Assembly (NCBI GenBank): GCA_017617935.1
Contig: JAFZVF010000050.1
Span: forward strand, 1-51,600
Source of the DNA: Clostridiales bacterium
Lineage (GTDB): Bacteria > Bacillota > Clostridia > Saccharofermentanales > Saccharofermentanaceae
Reading direction: 5' to 3'
DNA: 51,600 bases
Positions 16,300-25,500 of this stretch are shown here, piece by piece (the stretch's first letter is position 1; every line of letters starts with the position of its first letter). A model generated the notes under the pieces. That model searched no databases. It saw only the letters and a list, made by a program, of their open reading frames with translations, and was not told the DNA's origin. The position numbers and the translations under genes were made by a program.

Positions 16300-17742
16300 T
16301 CAGACCTTAAGTTCGACTTCGTCAACTGCGAGGTCAGCTTCATGAGCCTTGAGCAAAGGCTTTACGCACTCGTTGAGGAACGCGTCGACCTGCTCGGGGC
16401 ATCTGCCGATGTAGAGCTTCGGATCCCTCAAGGCGATGAGCTCATCCATGGTCATGCCAAACTTGGGATCAGCCGCGATCCTTTCAAGAAGGTCGTTGGG
16501 CTTGCCTTCGTTCTTGACGACGGAACCTGCCTGCATGGAGAGCTGGCGGATCTCCTCGTGGAGCTCCTGACGGTTGCCGCCCTTCTTGGTTGCCTCCATC
16601 ATGATGTTTTCGGTCATCATGAACGGGAGCTCGTCAAGGATGTGCTTCTCGATCATCTTGGGATATACGACGAGGCCTGAAACGACGTTGGTGTATATGC
16701 CAAGGATGGCATCGATCGCAAGGAACGCCTCAGGAACTGAGATACGCTTGTTTGCGGAGTCATCAAGAGTCCTCTCAAACCACTGCTCTGACGAGGTCAT
16801 TGCGGGATTCAAAAGATCTGCGATCACATATCTTGAAAGAGATGCGATCCTCTCGGATCTCATCGGGTTTCTCTTGTAAGCCATTGCGGACGAACCAATC
16901 TGATTCTTCTCGAAAGGCTCTTCGATCTCCTTCAGGTGCTGCAAAAGCCTTATGTCGTTGGAGAACTTGTGAGCACTCTGTGCGATGGCGGCGAGGGCTG
17001 AAAGAACGGTGAAATCGATCTTTCTGGAATACGTCTGGCCGGAAACGTAATAAGAAGACTCAAAACCCATCTTTGCGCAGATCTTCTTGTCGAGTTCTAC
17101 ACACTTGGCGTGGTCGCCGTCGAAAAGATCGAGGAACGAAGCCTGAGTGCCTGTCGTTCCCTTGCAGCCAAGGAGCTTCAACGAAGCGATGGCATTCTCA
17201 ACTGTCTCAAGATCGAAAACGAGATCCTGGAGCCAGAGGGTTGCCCTCTTTCCTACCGTTACGAGCTGTGCGGGCTGGAAATGGGTAAAGCCCAAAGTAG
17301 GCATTGCCTTGTATTCTTCAGCAAATGAAGAAAGCTTGGAAATGAGAACTACAAGTCTCTTTTTGACAAGAGTCAGAGCATCTCTCATGATGATGACGTC
17401 CGTGTTGTCTCCTACGTAGCAGGACGTCGCGCCAAGGTGGATGATCCTGTCAGCGCCTGAACCTGCAACCTGCTTGCCGTAGGAATGCACGTGAGCCATT
17501 ACGTCATGACGGCGGATCTTCTCTTCTGCCGCTGCATCCTCATAGTCGATGTCTTCCTTATGAGCCTTAAGATCAGCGATCTGCTCATCTGTGATGTCGA
17601 GGCCAAGCTCTTTCTCGGCTTCGGCAAGCGCTATCCAAAGAAGTCTCCATGTGCGGAACTTCTTATCAGGAGAAAAAATGAACTGCATCTCCCTGCTCGC
17701 GTATCTGGAATTCAGGGGGCTCTCATAAACGTCTTTTGACAT
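16300..17742 (-). CDS. purB: Adenylosuccinate lyase
   Basis: PurB cleaves SAICAR and adenylosuccinate, releasing fumarate in purine synthesis. The 480-residue protein carries the fumarase/lyase signature GSSAMAYKRNP (Ser of the mobile loop and Lys-Arg-Asn), HLGATSCYVGDNTD in the substrate site, and TGTQASF near 200. Length is typical of the Clostridial form. A GAGGAG ribosome site overlaps the end of the preceding aminotransferase gene, 8 bases upstream, so the two are cotranscribed. Confidence 0.97.
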   Translation of the reverse strand: MSKDVYESPLNSRYASREMQFIFSPDKKFRTWRLLWIALAEAEKELGLDITDEQIADLKAHKEDIDYEDAAAEEKIRRHDVMAHVHSYGKQVAGSGADRIIHLGATSCYVGDNTDVIIMRDALTLVKKRLVVLISKLSSFAEEYKAMPTLGFTHFQPAQLVTVGKRATLWLQDLVFDLETVENAIASLKLLGCKGTTGTQASFLDLFDGDHAKCVELDKKICAKMGFESSYYVSGQTYSRKIDFTVLSALAAIAQSAHKFSNDIRLLQHLKEIEEPFEKNQIGSSAMAYKRNPMRSERIASLSRYVIADLLNPAMTSSEQWFERTLDDSANKRISVPEAFLAIDAILGIYTNVVSGLVVYPKMIEKHILDELPFMMTENIMMEATKKGGNRQELHEEIRQLSMQAGSVVKNEGKPNDLLERIAADPKFGMTMDELIALRDPKLYIGRCPEQVDAFLNECVKPLLKAHEADLAVDEVELKV

Positions 17743-17749
17743 GGCGGGA

Positions 17750-19039
17750 TCACTCCTCGAGAAGTTTTTCTATAGCTGTTATTTTAGCACAAACGCTAAG
17801 GATGCTTACTGCCTTGATAATGTTTTCGACCGGCGGGAACGAAGGACAAAGTCTGATGTTTGAGTCATCCGGATCCTTGCCGTAAGGGAAGCTCGCGCCT
17901 GCGGGAGTCAGCGCAACGCCCGCGTCCTTGCACATGGAAACGATCTTCGTTGCGGTACCGGGGAAAGCATAGAAGCTTACGAAATATCCGCCCTTGGGAT
18001 CCGTCCAACGGTAAAGGTCCTTGTTGTCGCCGAGTTCCTTGTTAAGGGTATCCTGAACGGCTGCGAACTTAGGCCTCAGGATGTCAGCATGCTTCTTCAT
18101 GTGCTGCTCGACTGCCTCTTTGTTGGGCAGATACTTGGCATGGGCAAGCTGGTTTACCTTGTTGGTGCAGATAGCCTGTACGGAAAGGTACTTCTTTGCT
18201 CTTGCCATGTTGTCAGCATTAGCGGCAAAGCAGGAGATTCCGCCGCCTGCGAAAGTAACCTTGGACGAAGAAGCGAACTCGTAAGGCCTGTTCGGATAGC
18301 CCGCATCAGCGCAGAGAGAAAGAATGTCGGGAATCCTTCCCTTCTCGCTGTCGTTCTCTGTAATGTGATGAACAACATAAGCGTTATCCCACATGATCCT
18401 GAAATCAGGAGCTGCAGTCTTCATGGAAGCAAGTCTCTTGCAGGTCTCTTCAGAATAAACGATTCCGTCAGGATTGCTGTAGCAGGGAACGCACCAGATA
18501 CCAAGGACCTTGGGATCCTTAACGAGTTCTTCGACAACGTCCATGTCAGGGCCGTTCTCGGTCATGGGAACAGCGATGAGCTCAAAGCCAAGAGTCTCAG
18601 TTACTCTGAAATGTCTGTCATAACCGGGCGCAGGGCAAAGCCACTTTCTGCCTTCTACCTCGTACCAGGGCTTTTCGGACTCGATCTCGCCGAAGACCAT
18701 TGACCTCATGAGAGCGTCAAACATCTGGTTGAGGCTCGAAGAGTTGCCCATGAAGACGTTCTCCATATCGGTTCCGAGGATCTCCGCGAAAACCTTGCGG
18801 ACGTCGTCAATACCGCACGGAACGCCGTAGTTTCTGACGTCCTGGCCTTTTTCAGAAAGGAATCCGGTCGATGAAAGGTCGTCATACATGTCGCTTGCAA
18901 GATCAAGCTGTTCAGTCGAAGGCACGCCGCGCGTCATGTTGAGAGAAAGCGCCATGTTCTTGTATTCTTCATAGCGCGCAATGAGTTGTTCCTTCTCCTT
19001 GACCAGCTCTTCGGCAGACATTTCCCTGTAGCTCTTCAT
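17750..19039 (-). CDS. Aspartate aminotransferase-like protein, subgroup Ic type
   Basis: A PLP-dependent fold-type I aminotransferase of about 430 residues, resembling the Asp_aminotransf (PF12897) family. Visible are GNSSSLNQMFDAL at the cofactor phosphate site, CPAPGYDRHF, WCVPCYSNPDGIVYS, DNAYVVHH and the PLP lysine in SSSKVTFAGGG. The start is the ATG at 19039: AGAGGAA lies 7 bases upstream, and a longer frame from 19078 would translate that ribosome site. Family members transaminate aspartate, or sometimes other amino acids, with 2-oxoglutarate. It leads the operon with purB, which consumes aspartate-derived succinyl intermediates, so aspartate supply is a reasonable role. Confidence 0.87.
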   Translation of the reverse strand: MKSYREMSAEELVKEKEQLIARYEEYKNMALSLNMTRGVPSTEQLDLASDMYDDLSSTGFLSEKGQDVRNYGVPCGIDDVRKVFAEILGTDMENVFMGNSSSLNQMFDALMRSMVFGEIESEKPWYEVEGRKWLCPAPGYDRHFRVTETLGFELIAVPMTENGPDMDVVEELVKDPKVLGIWCVPCYSNPDGIVYSEETCKRLASMKTAAPDFRIMWDNAYVVHHITENDSEKGRIPDILSLCADAGYPNRPYEFASSSKVTFAGGGISCFAANADNMARAKKYLSVQAICTNKVNQLAHAKYLPNKEAVEQHMKKHADILRPKFAAVQDTLNKELGDNKDLYRWTDPKGGYFVSFYAFPGTATKIVSMCKDAGVALTPAGASFPYGKDPDDSNIRLCPSFPPVENIIKAVSILSVCAKITAIEKLLEE

Positions 19040-19069
19040 TTCCCGTTCCTCTTTCAAAATGAAATTCAA

Positions 19070-19098
19070 ATTATGCAAAATTGCAATTTCGAGGACAA
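19070..19098 (-). promoter_or_regulatory. Promoter of the aminotransferase-purB operon
   Basis: On the minus strand TTGTCC (19098-19093) and CATAAT (19075-19070) are 17 bp apart, about 30 bases before the ATG at 19039. Confidence 0.65.
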
Positions 19099-19200
19099 AA
19101 CCCGCCTCAAAACCTCACCAATTATATTGAATATGCAATTTCAAAGCAATCAAATTTCATTATTTTTTAAAAGAAAGAGATTTTTCTACGTTTTGTACCA

Positions 19201-19578
19201 TCAAAACGGAATTAACTCGATTTTTTTAATCATTCCGCTTGCGTCATGCGTTACCTGAGCGACCAGAAAAACAAAGTTCATCTCATAAAGACGGTACTTC
19301 CGTATAAGGCAATCCGTGGTCTTCAATATCTTTTGGCGTTTCCTGTGATCAACGGTCTCGGCTGAACTCGGATAACTCCCAAGATTCTTTCGTGACCTGA
19401 CCTCAACCACGTATATCTCGTCATCCCTTTTGAAAACACAGTCCAACTCGCCTACGTTGTGCACTTCAAAATTCCTGCAAAGCAGCTGAAATCCTTTATC
19501 CGTCATCATTTGGATCACCGCGTCCTCTCCGGAATCGCCAATGATCCGCTTTACTGTTTTATTGTCTTTTTCATTCAT
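19201..19578 (-). CDS. YraN / UPF0102 family protein
   Basis: A 125-residue protein of the UPF0102 family, which has a restriction-endonuclease-like fold and a suspected role in DNA processing. The order is GDSGEDAV near the start, NVGELDCVF (Glu and Asp of the active site), then YVVEVRSR. The family normally has EVK here, so the third catalytic residue is Arg rather than Lys, as in the visible E-V-R. A GGAG site lies 7 bases before the ATG. Function is not established for the family. Confidence 0.88.
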   Translation of the reverse strand: MNEKDNKTVKRIIGDSGEDAVIQMMTDKGFQLLCRNFEVHNVGELDCVFKRDDEIYVVEVRSRKNLGSYPSSAETVDHRKRQKILKTTDCLIRKYRLYEMNFVFLVAQVTHDASGMIKKIELIPF

Positions 19579-19647
19579 TTGAGGGCTCCATTCAAATAGT
19601 CAAAATGTTTTTATGATTACGCGTTTTATTGTTATTTTTCAAATTTA

Positions 19648-19676
19648 TTGCATTAAAATGTTTTGTACCTTATATT
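19648..19676 (+). promoter_or_regulatory. Promoter of the GGDEF-EAL gene
   Basis: TTGCAT (19648-19653) and TATATT (19671-19676) are separated by 17 bp. Transcription would begin near 19683, just before the ribosome site of the ATG at 19704. Confidence 0.75.
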
Positions 19677-19703
19677 TAAAATACTAATGAAATGGGGTAT
19701 CTT

Positions 19704-21344
19704 ATGGGTTCTGACAACTTCGCATCAGCTGAATTGACAGCTTCGCTCGAGGCATTTGACGGTATCCGTTTCTCCGGCGAAACTTTTTCTTCACTTTGCA
19801 ACCGCCTTTCCATTTCCAAGATAGAAGACTTCGTATATGCTGACGGCAAACTCATCAAGCGCACCGTCAGTTTTGTTTCGGGCGACTCCGATTCCGAATA
19901 CATAGACAACAACGTTGAATGCGTTGACGGCGTTAACATCGTCATCCGTTATTACAGGAAGACGTTCGCTCCCGTTGAAGACGAAAACATAAACGATCTC
20001 ACTTCCTTTTTCTGCAAGACCGTCAGCGACTGCATCGCTTTGGCCCGCGTAAAGGAACTCTTTGGCAACATGCGTTACATCAATCCGGACACGGGTCTTC
20101 ACAACCTCAACTATTTCCACAAGGAGATAAGAAAGATCCTGGCTTCCGAAGACCGCTTCATGTTCTCATGCGCGTTCATCAGTCTTAAGGGTTTCAACCA
20201 GCTCAACAGATTCTTCGGTTCCGACATCACCGGCAAGGCGATCAAGATGTTTGCCCGAAAGATCGACGAATTCGTTAACACTGAATCCGGTGAGTTTGCA
20301 GTCCACGTCGGCGGCGACAATTTCGTCGTAGTAATCCATACGACAAAAGTCGAAGCACTTAAATCTTTCCTCTCCGCCGTTCAGGTCACTTTGGAAAGCG
20401 ACGGCGAAAGCTTCTCCCACATCGTTTCAGCAAGGGCGGGCATCACAAACATCATGCCGAGACACGTCAATTCCAACGACGTTCTTGGCGAATGCTCCAT
20501 CACCCTTCAGATCGCAAGGCGCAGCGGCGAAGACTTCGTCATGTTCTCCGAAATGGATGCCGCCCACGACAACCAGAAGAACATCGCGAAAACGATCTCA
20601 CGAGCCGTAGATGAAAACAAGTTCCTCATCTACTATCAGCCCGTTGTTGAAACGAACGGCCGTCCCACGCTCTTCGAAGCCGAAGCTCTTGCAAGATGGC
20701 CCCGTGACGGAAGGATAACCGCTCCTGACGAATTCATCGACTACGCAAGAAATTCAGGAATCGTTACCAAGATCGACTTCCACGTTTTGAGCAAAGTCTG
20801 TGAAGCCGTCAAGTCATGGTCCGACGCAGGGTACGAGCTCGTTCCCCTCACCTGCAACTTCGCAAGCAAGAACCTCTTCAATTCGAGGCTTGCCAGCGAC
20901 ATCATAGATATTATCGACAGCCACGGCGTTGACAGAAAACTGATCGGCATCGAGTTCTCCGAGCCTGACTTCAAAGGCGGCAGACGTCTTCTTACACAGG
21001 CCGCGCAGGAGCTTTCCGACAAGGGCGTAAAGGTCACCATCGACAAGTTCGGTCTTGGAAGGTCTTCTCTTGACCTTCTCCAAGATCTCAAAGCCGATTA
21101 CCTTAAGTTCGACTTCGGTCAGCTCTCGCTCGAAGATCCGCGTGGCAGCATAATCGTTAAAGACATGATCAACCTTGCCGAAATGCTTGGCTTCACGGTC
21201 ATATGCAAAGGCGTAAGGACGAGAGAAGACGCAAACGAGCTCATGCTCAGCGGTTGCACCCACTTCCAGTCGTTCATCTATGACAAGCCTTTAAGCGAAA
21301 GATTCTTTGAAAGAAGATTGAAGAATCCGGTATATACTGATTAA
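19704..21344 (+). CDS. Degenerate GGDEF-EAL domain protein
   Basis: A 546-residue soluble protein. Residues 1 to about 115 are an unrecognised N-terminal domain. The GGDEF domain (about 125-285) has GGDNF at 203-207 instead of GGDEF/GGEEF. The EAL domain (about 295-540) keeps E327-A-L, Asn385, Glu417 and Lys468, but the DD metal pair is Asp447-Lys448, and the loop normally reading EGVE is Lys502-Gly-Val-Arg505. Loss of these metal and catalytic residues predicts no phosphodiesterase activity and weak or no cyclase activity. It may sense cyclic di-GMP or GTP. The ATG at 19704 was preferred over one at 19692 because the GGGG ribosome site overlaps the earlier codon. Confidence 0.88.
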   Translation: MGSDNFASAELTASLEAFDGIRFSGETFSSLCNRLSISKIEDFVYADGKLIKRTVSFVSGDSDSEYIDNNVECVDGVNIVIRYYRKTFAPVEDENINDLTSFFCKTVSDCIALARVKELFGNMRYINPDTGLHNLNYFHKEIRKILASEDRFMFSCAFISLKGFNQLNRFFGSDITGKAIKMFARKIDEFVNTESGEFAVHVGGDNFVVVIHTTKVEALKSFLSAVQVTLESDGESFSHIVSARAGITNIMPRHVNSNDVLGECSITLQIARRSGEDFVMFSEMDAAHDNQKNIAKTISRAVDENKFLIYYQPVVETNGRPTLFEAEALARWPRDGRITAPDEFIDYARNSGIVTKIDFHVLSKVCEAVKSWSDAGYELVPLTCNFASKNLFNSRLASDIIDIIDSHGVDRKLIGIEFSEPDFKGGRRLLTQAAQELSDKGVKVTIDKFGLGRSSLDLLQDLKADYLKFDFGQLSLEDPRGSIIVKDMINLAEMLGFTVICKGVRTREDANELMLSGCTHFQSFIYDKPLSERFFERRLKNPVYTD

Positions 21345-21385
21345 ATGTTTCAGAACAAGCTTATATTTTTTCGGAGGTGTCCTTT

Positions 21386-22576
21386 ATGATTTCAGAAAGG
21401 CTCAAAAAGCAATTGGCCGGCGGTTCACAGATCCGCAAGATGTTTGAGGAAGGCAATCGTCTCAAGGCGATCTATGGCCCTGACAAGGTTTACGACTTCT
21501 CCATCGGCAATCCCGATCTCGAGCCTCCCCACGAAGTCAGTGACGCTCTGAAGGAACTTGCAAACAATCCCACTCCCGGCATGCACGGCTACATGAGCAA
21601 CAGCGGATATGAATCCACCAGAGCAGCCATTGCAGCCAAGAAGTCAGCCGAATCAGGCCTGGAGATCGGAAGCTCAGCCGTCTGTATGACCGTTGGCGCC
21701 GCATCCGCAATGAACGACGTTCTTCATTCACTCCTCGATCAGGACGATGAAGTAATCGTCATCGCGCCTTACTTCATGGAATACAACGGCTATATCACAA
21801 ACCACGGCGGCAAGCCCGTCATCGTACAGACTGACGACAAGTTCATGCCCGTCATCAGCGCCATCAAAGACGCGATCACGCCAAAGACGAAGGCTGTCAT
21901 CATCAATTCGCCCAACAACCCTTCCGGCGTCGTTTATCCAGCATCCCTCCTTTCAGAATTAAATGAAATGCTCAAGGCACAGGATCACGTCATCCACGTC
22001 ATTTCCGACGAGCCTTACATCGACCTCGTCTATGACGGAATGACCGTCCCCTGCGCTCTTTCCTACATCGACAACCTCATAGTCTGCTTCTCTTGGAGCA
22101 AGTCGCTCTCGCTTCCCGGCGAACGTATCGGTTACACTCTCGTATCTCCCAAGAACGCGGACTACGACGACCTCACCGCCGCCATCGTTCTTTCCAACAG
22201 AACACTCGGCAGCGTAAACGCTCCCGCGATATGGCAGAAGGTCATCGAGAAGTCCCTTAACGCTAAGGTAGACGTCTCTAACTACGAACACAGAAGAAAC
22301 CTTCTTTATTCGAACATCATCGATGCAGGATTTGACGCGGTCAAGCCCAACGGAGCGCTCTACATCTTCATGAACACTCCGGAAGGCCTCACCGACGACA
22401 AATTCGCTGAACTCTGCGCTTCAAAGAACCTCTTGCTCGTCAAGGGCTCCAGTTTCTCCAGGCCCGGCTATTGCAGACTTGCCTTCTGCGTTTCAGAAAG
22501 CTCGATAAGGAATTCCCGTCAGGCTTTCTTCGCGATCGCTGAGGAGCTCGGCATTTCGCACCGCGCTTCACTCTAA
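21386..22576 (+). CDS. Class I/II pyridoxal-phosphate aminotransferase
   Basis: A 396-residue fold-type I enzyme of the AAT-like I subgroup. FSIGNPDLEPP lies near the N-terminus, INSPNNPSGVVYP at the cofactor site, SDEPYIDLVY holds the Asp that contacts the pyridine ring, and the PLP lysine is in FSWSKSLSLPGERIGY, with GYCRLAFC near the C-terminus. The amino-donor specificity cannot be fixed; aspartate-type members are closest by motif. The ATG at 21386 has GGAGG 8 bases upstream; an in-frame GTG at 21377 overlaps that site. It follows the GGDEF-EAL gene by 41 bases. Its 3' end overlaps the convergent surface-protein gene by 137 bases. Confidence 0.88.
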   Translation: MISERLKKQLAGGSQIRKMFEEGNRLKAIYGPDKVYDFSIGNPDLEPPHEVSDALKELANNPTPGMHGYMSNSGYESTRAAIAAKKSAESGLEIGSSAVCMTVGAASAMNDVLHSLLDQDDEVIVIAPYFMEYNGYITNHGGKPVIVQTDDKFMPVISAIKDAITPKTKAVIINSPNNPSGVVYPASLLSELNEMLKAQDHVIHVISDEPYIDLVYDGMTVPCALSYIDNLIVCFSWSKSLSLPGERIGYTLVSPKNADYDDLTAAIVLSNRTLGSVNAPAIWQKVIEKSLNAKVDVSNYEHRRNLLYSNIIDAGFDAVKPNGALYIFMNTPEGLTDDKFAELCASKNLLLVKGSSFSRPGYCRLAFCVSESSIRNSRQAFFAIAEELGISHRASL

Positions 22577-25500
22577 GCGCAAGTGCCAAAGGCCCTGCCG
22601 CAGAGCAGAGAATCAATAATCCGATTACCATGACAGGAGAGGTTTCCCCTCCTGTTTTTGGTATATAAGGCTCGACTTTCAGCGTCTGATCCTTGTTCTT
22701 CAGGTCGTTGTGCCTGACTATCTCAATGTCTTTGAGCTGAACGCCTTTGCTTATCTCTTCATCAGTAGCAACATCGTAAACGTTTTCAAAGATAACGACG
22801 GCCTCGCCGGCGCTGAGCGATTCAGTCTTAAAAGTCAGAGGGACTTTTATGGTTCCGTTGCTTTCCTTCGGCGTGAAAGTCACGCTGTTCGTCACGGGCT
22901 TTCCGTCATTCATTATCTGCGTTCCGTTGGTCTTATAGAGTGTCGCAGTCGCGCGGTAAACGTTGCCAGGTGTAAAGCCTTTATACATGACCTTGTCCGA
23001 GATGTTGGTCTTTCCAGTCAGATTGGTTATTGTCTTGGTTCCTGAAGCGCTGCTTGCAACCGTAGAAGCGTACGGTCTGTAAACCGTCTGCTCGTTATCG
23101 TTTATGTCTTCATGTACCGCAATCTCAACGCCGTTGCGCAGCTCGCGAAGGCGCTCAAACACAACGATTGCCGTGTATTCATAAGAGATCTTCACGTTCT
23201 TGAAAACAACTTCAATGGTTCCTTCACTCTTCTCCGCGGTAAACTCGACGGACGCCGTGTATTTTTTGCCATCCTTGTCAACATAATCCTTGCCGGTCGC
23301 CTTGTTCATCAACGTTCCGGTTATCTTGTACTTCTTGCCAGGCACAAGGTTTTTGTAAGACACGACGTCAGTTATGTTGCAGGTCTCGGAATAAGTCAGC
23401 GTCTTAGTGCCGTTCTGGCCGTCACGTGCGGAAGTCTTTATTTCAGGTGCCGTAAGGGTCTGCTTTTTGTCATTGAGGTCAGAGTGGACCAGCAGGTTTA
23501 CGCCGCCTGACGACAGCGTCTCTCCCGCTACGACCGATCCTTTGAATATGGTTGTATCCACATGTTCGAAAACGACTTTGACGATGCCGTCCGTCTTTTC
23601 ACAGGTAAATTCAGTTGAAGCCGTATAAGCCTTTCCCTTTGAATTGGCAAGCTGCTTTCCCGTCTCCTTTTGCATGAGCGTTCCAGTAAGCTTGTAGGTC
23701 TTTCCAACGATCAGGTTCTTATATGAAACATAGTCAGTCAGCGTAACGTCTTTTCCGTAAGATACGAGTTTCAAATTATCAGCATCAGTAAAGCCGTCGA
23801 TCTTCTCATCAATCAGTTCGGTCTTAATGTCGGGAACTACCACCTGCTGCTCCCTGTTGTTTATGTCGGCATGCTTTGCAAAGAGCAGTTCCTTGCCGCT
23901 TCCGTCAATTATGTAAACCTCTTCCATCACGGTCAACGTCTCACCCTTTAGCCCTGAAGCGTCAACTGTAAAAGGAATGCTCAAAGTACCTGAGCGGTCT
24001 CCGTCCGAGTCTATCTTTAAAACGGTATCAAAAGGTTCTACTACATTCTTTCCGTTTGACTTAACGATCCACGCCTTGACCTTATACTGATAACCCGGCA
24101 AAAGATTTTTGTAAGTAAGAACATCCGTTATTCCAGCGTCTTTGACTGCTGCCAGCTCCTTTGAGCCGGTTGAAGTGCTAACCGCCTTGGTAGAGATCGA
24201 AGAAGCATAATCGTTGTAATACTCAATCTTTCCGTCCTTGAAACCAGCAGCCGTGTTGTCGATCGTTGAAGAAGCCGAAGCAACGCTTAAAGCCGGGTCT
24301 TCATCAGAGCCTTTTACAACGTCCTTCGCAAAACGCACCACGATCTTCTTTTCCTCCGCGCTTACTTCCATGCCTGCGGGAGCCTTTGTTTCAGTTATTA
24401 CATAAGTTCCTTGAGGCACTACGTATTCGTCGTTTGAATCCGTGAAAAGCTTGTCTCCACTCACATAGTGCGATTCATCGTAAAAGACTTTTCCATCCTT
24501 GTCAGTCTTGAAGACCCACTTCTTGGACGGCGTCTCATTCTTATAGCTTTCATTCTCATAGAAGCCGGGATAATAAGAGAGCGTGAACTCAGCGCCTTCC
24601 ACCGGGATCATCGAAATGACCTCTGCGGAAAGGCTTGTGCTTCTCACCTTTTTAATCAGCCAGTCGAACCTTGTAAAGACGGGCTCGTCACTAAATTCAA
24701 ACTCTGCAGTCTCGCCTTCAGTAATCGTAAAGACCTTTTCGGCAGGATCTAGATACAGGCCTGATCCCGAATGGATCTCCTTTGCAAGATAATCACCCGA
24801 AGGGAGCTCGAGAACGCCGTTGCTTCCGACGGCTTGAGCGTTAACGCCGTCAGGATGCCTTACTTCCTTATACTTTCCGTCCTTCCCGAAAACGATCGTC
24901 AGCGCAAGATTTCCGCTTCCCTTGTGGTATATCGAATACTCGGTTCCATCCATTGAGCAAAGGCTCATATCGACATTATTCTCTTTGTTTACCGCAATCT
25001 TCTTTCTAAAGGACGCTTTTCCCTTCTCAGGCTTCTCTTTAAGGACGATCTTGTCCTCAAGCACCTGATACGTCTCAGGATCTGCGGAGTAATAGCAGAC
25101 AGCCGCATTTCCTTCCTGACGGATCTTCATTATCAACGGCTTTGAAGGATCAGCAAGCTTGTATCCTGACGGCGCGTTAGTCTCGGTTATCACGTAAGTT
25201 CCAAGAGGCAACGCCGAAAGGCCCTTAAGTTTTGAAAAGTAACCTGCTGAATCAGCATCCGACAAGGTCTTTGCGCTTATCTCAAAAGTTGCCGCACCCT
25301 GAGCCGTGGAAGAGCTTCCAATACTGACCGATGCCTTCGCGTCTTTAATCTTCCCATTTGCATCAAACAAATCCTTGTAACCGTCAATGCCAACCGAATC
25401 GTAATAGTCGACGCGGAAAACGGCATCCGACATCTTCGCGCCCGTTACCTTGTCCCAACCTTCGGGATCCTTCTTTTCAACAACCAGCTTTCCTTCAGAC

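Noticed and set aside
19039..19078. Longer N-terminus of the aspartate aminotransferase-like protein
   Set aside because: It would translate the AGAGGAA ribosome site; family alignment begins near MKSYREMSAEEL.
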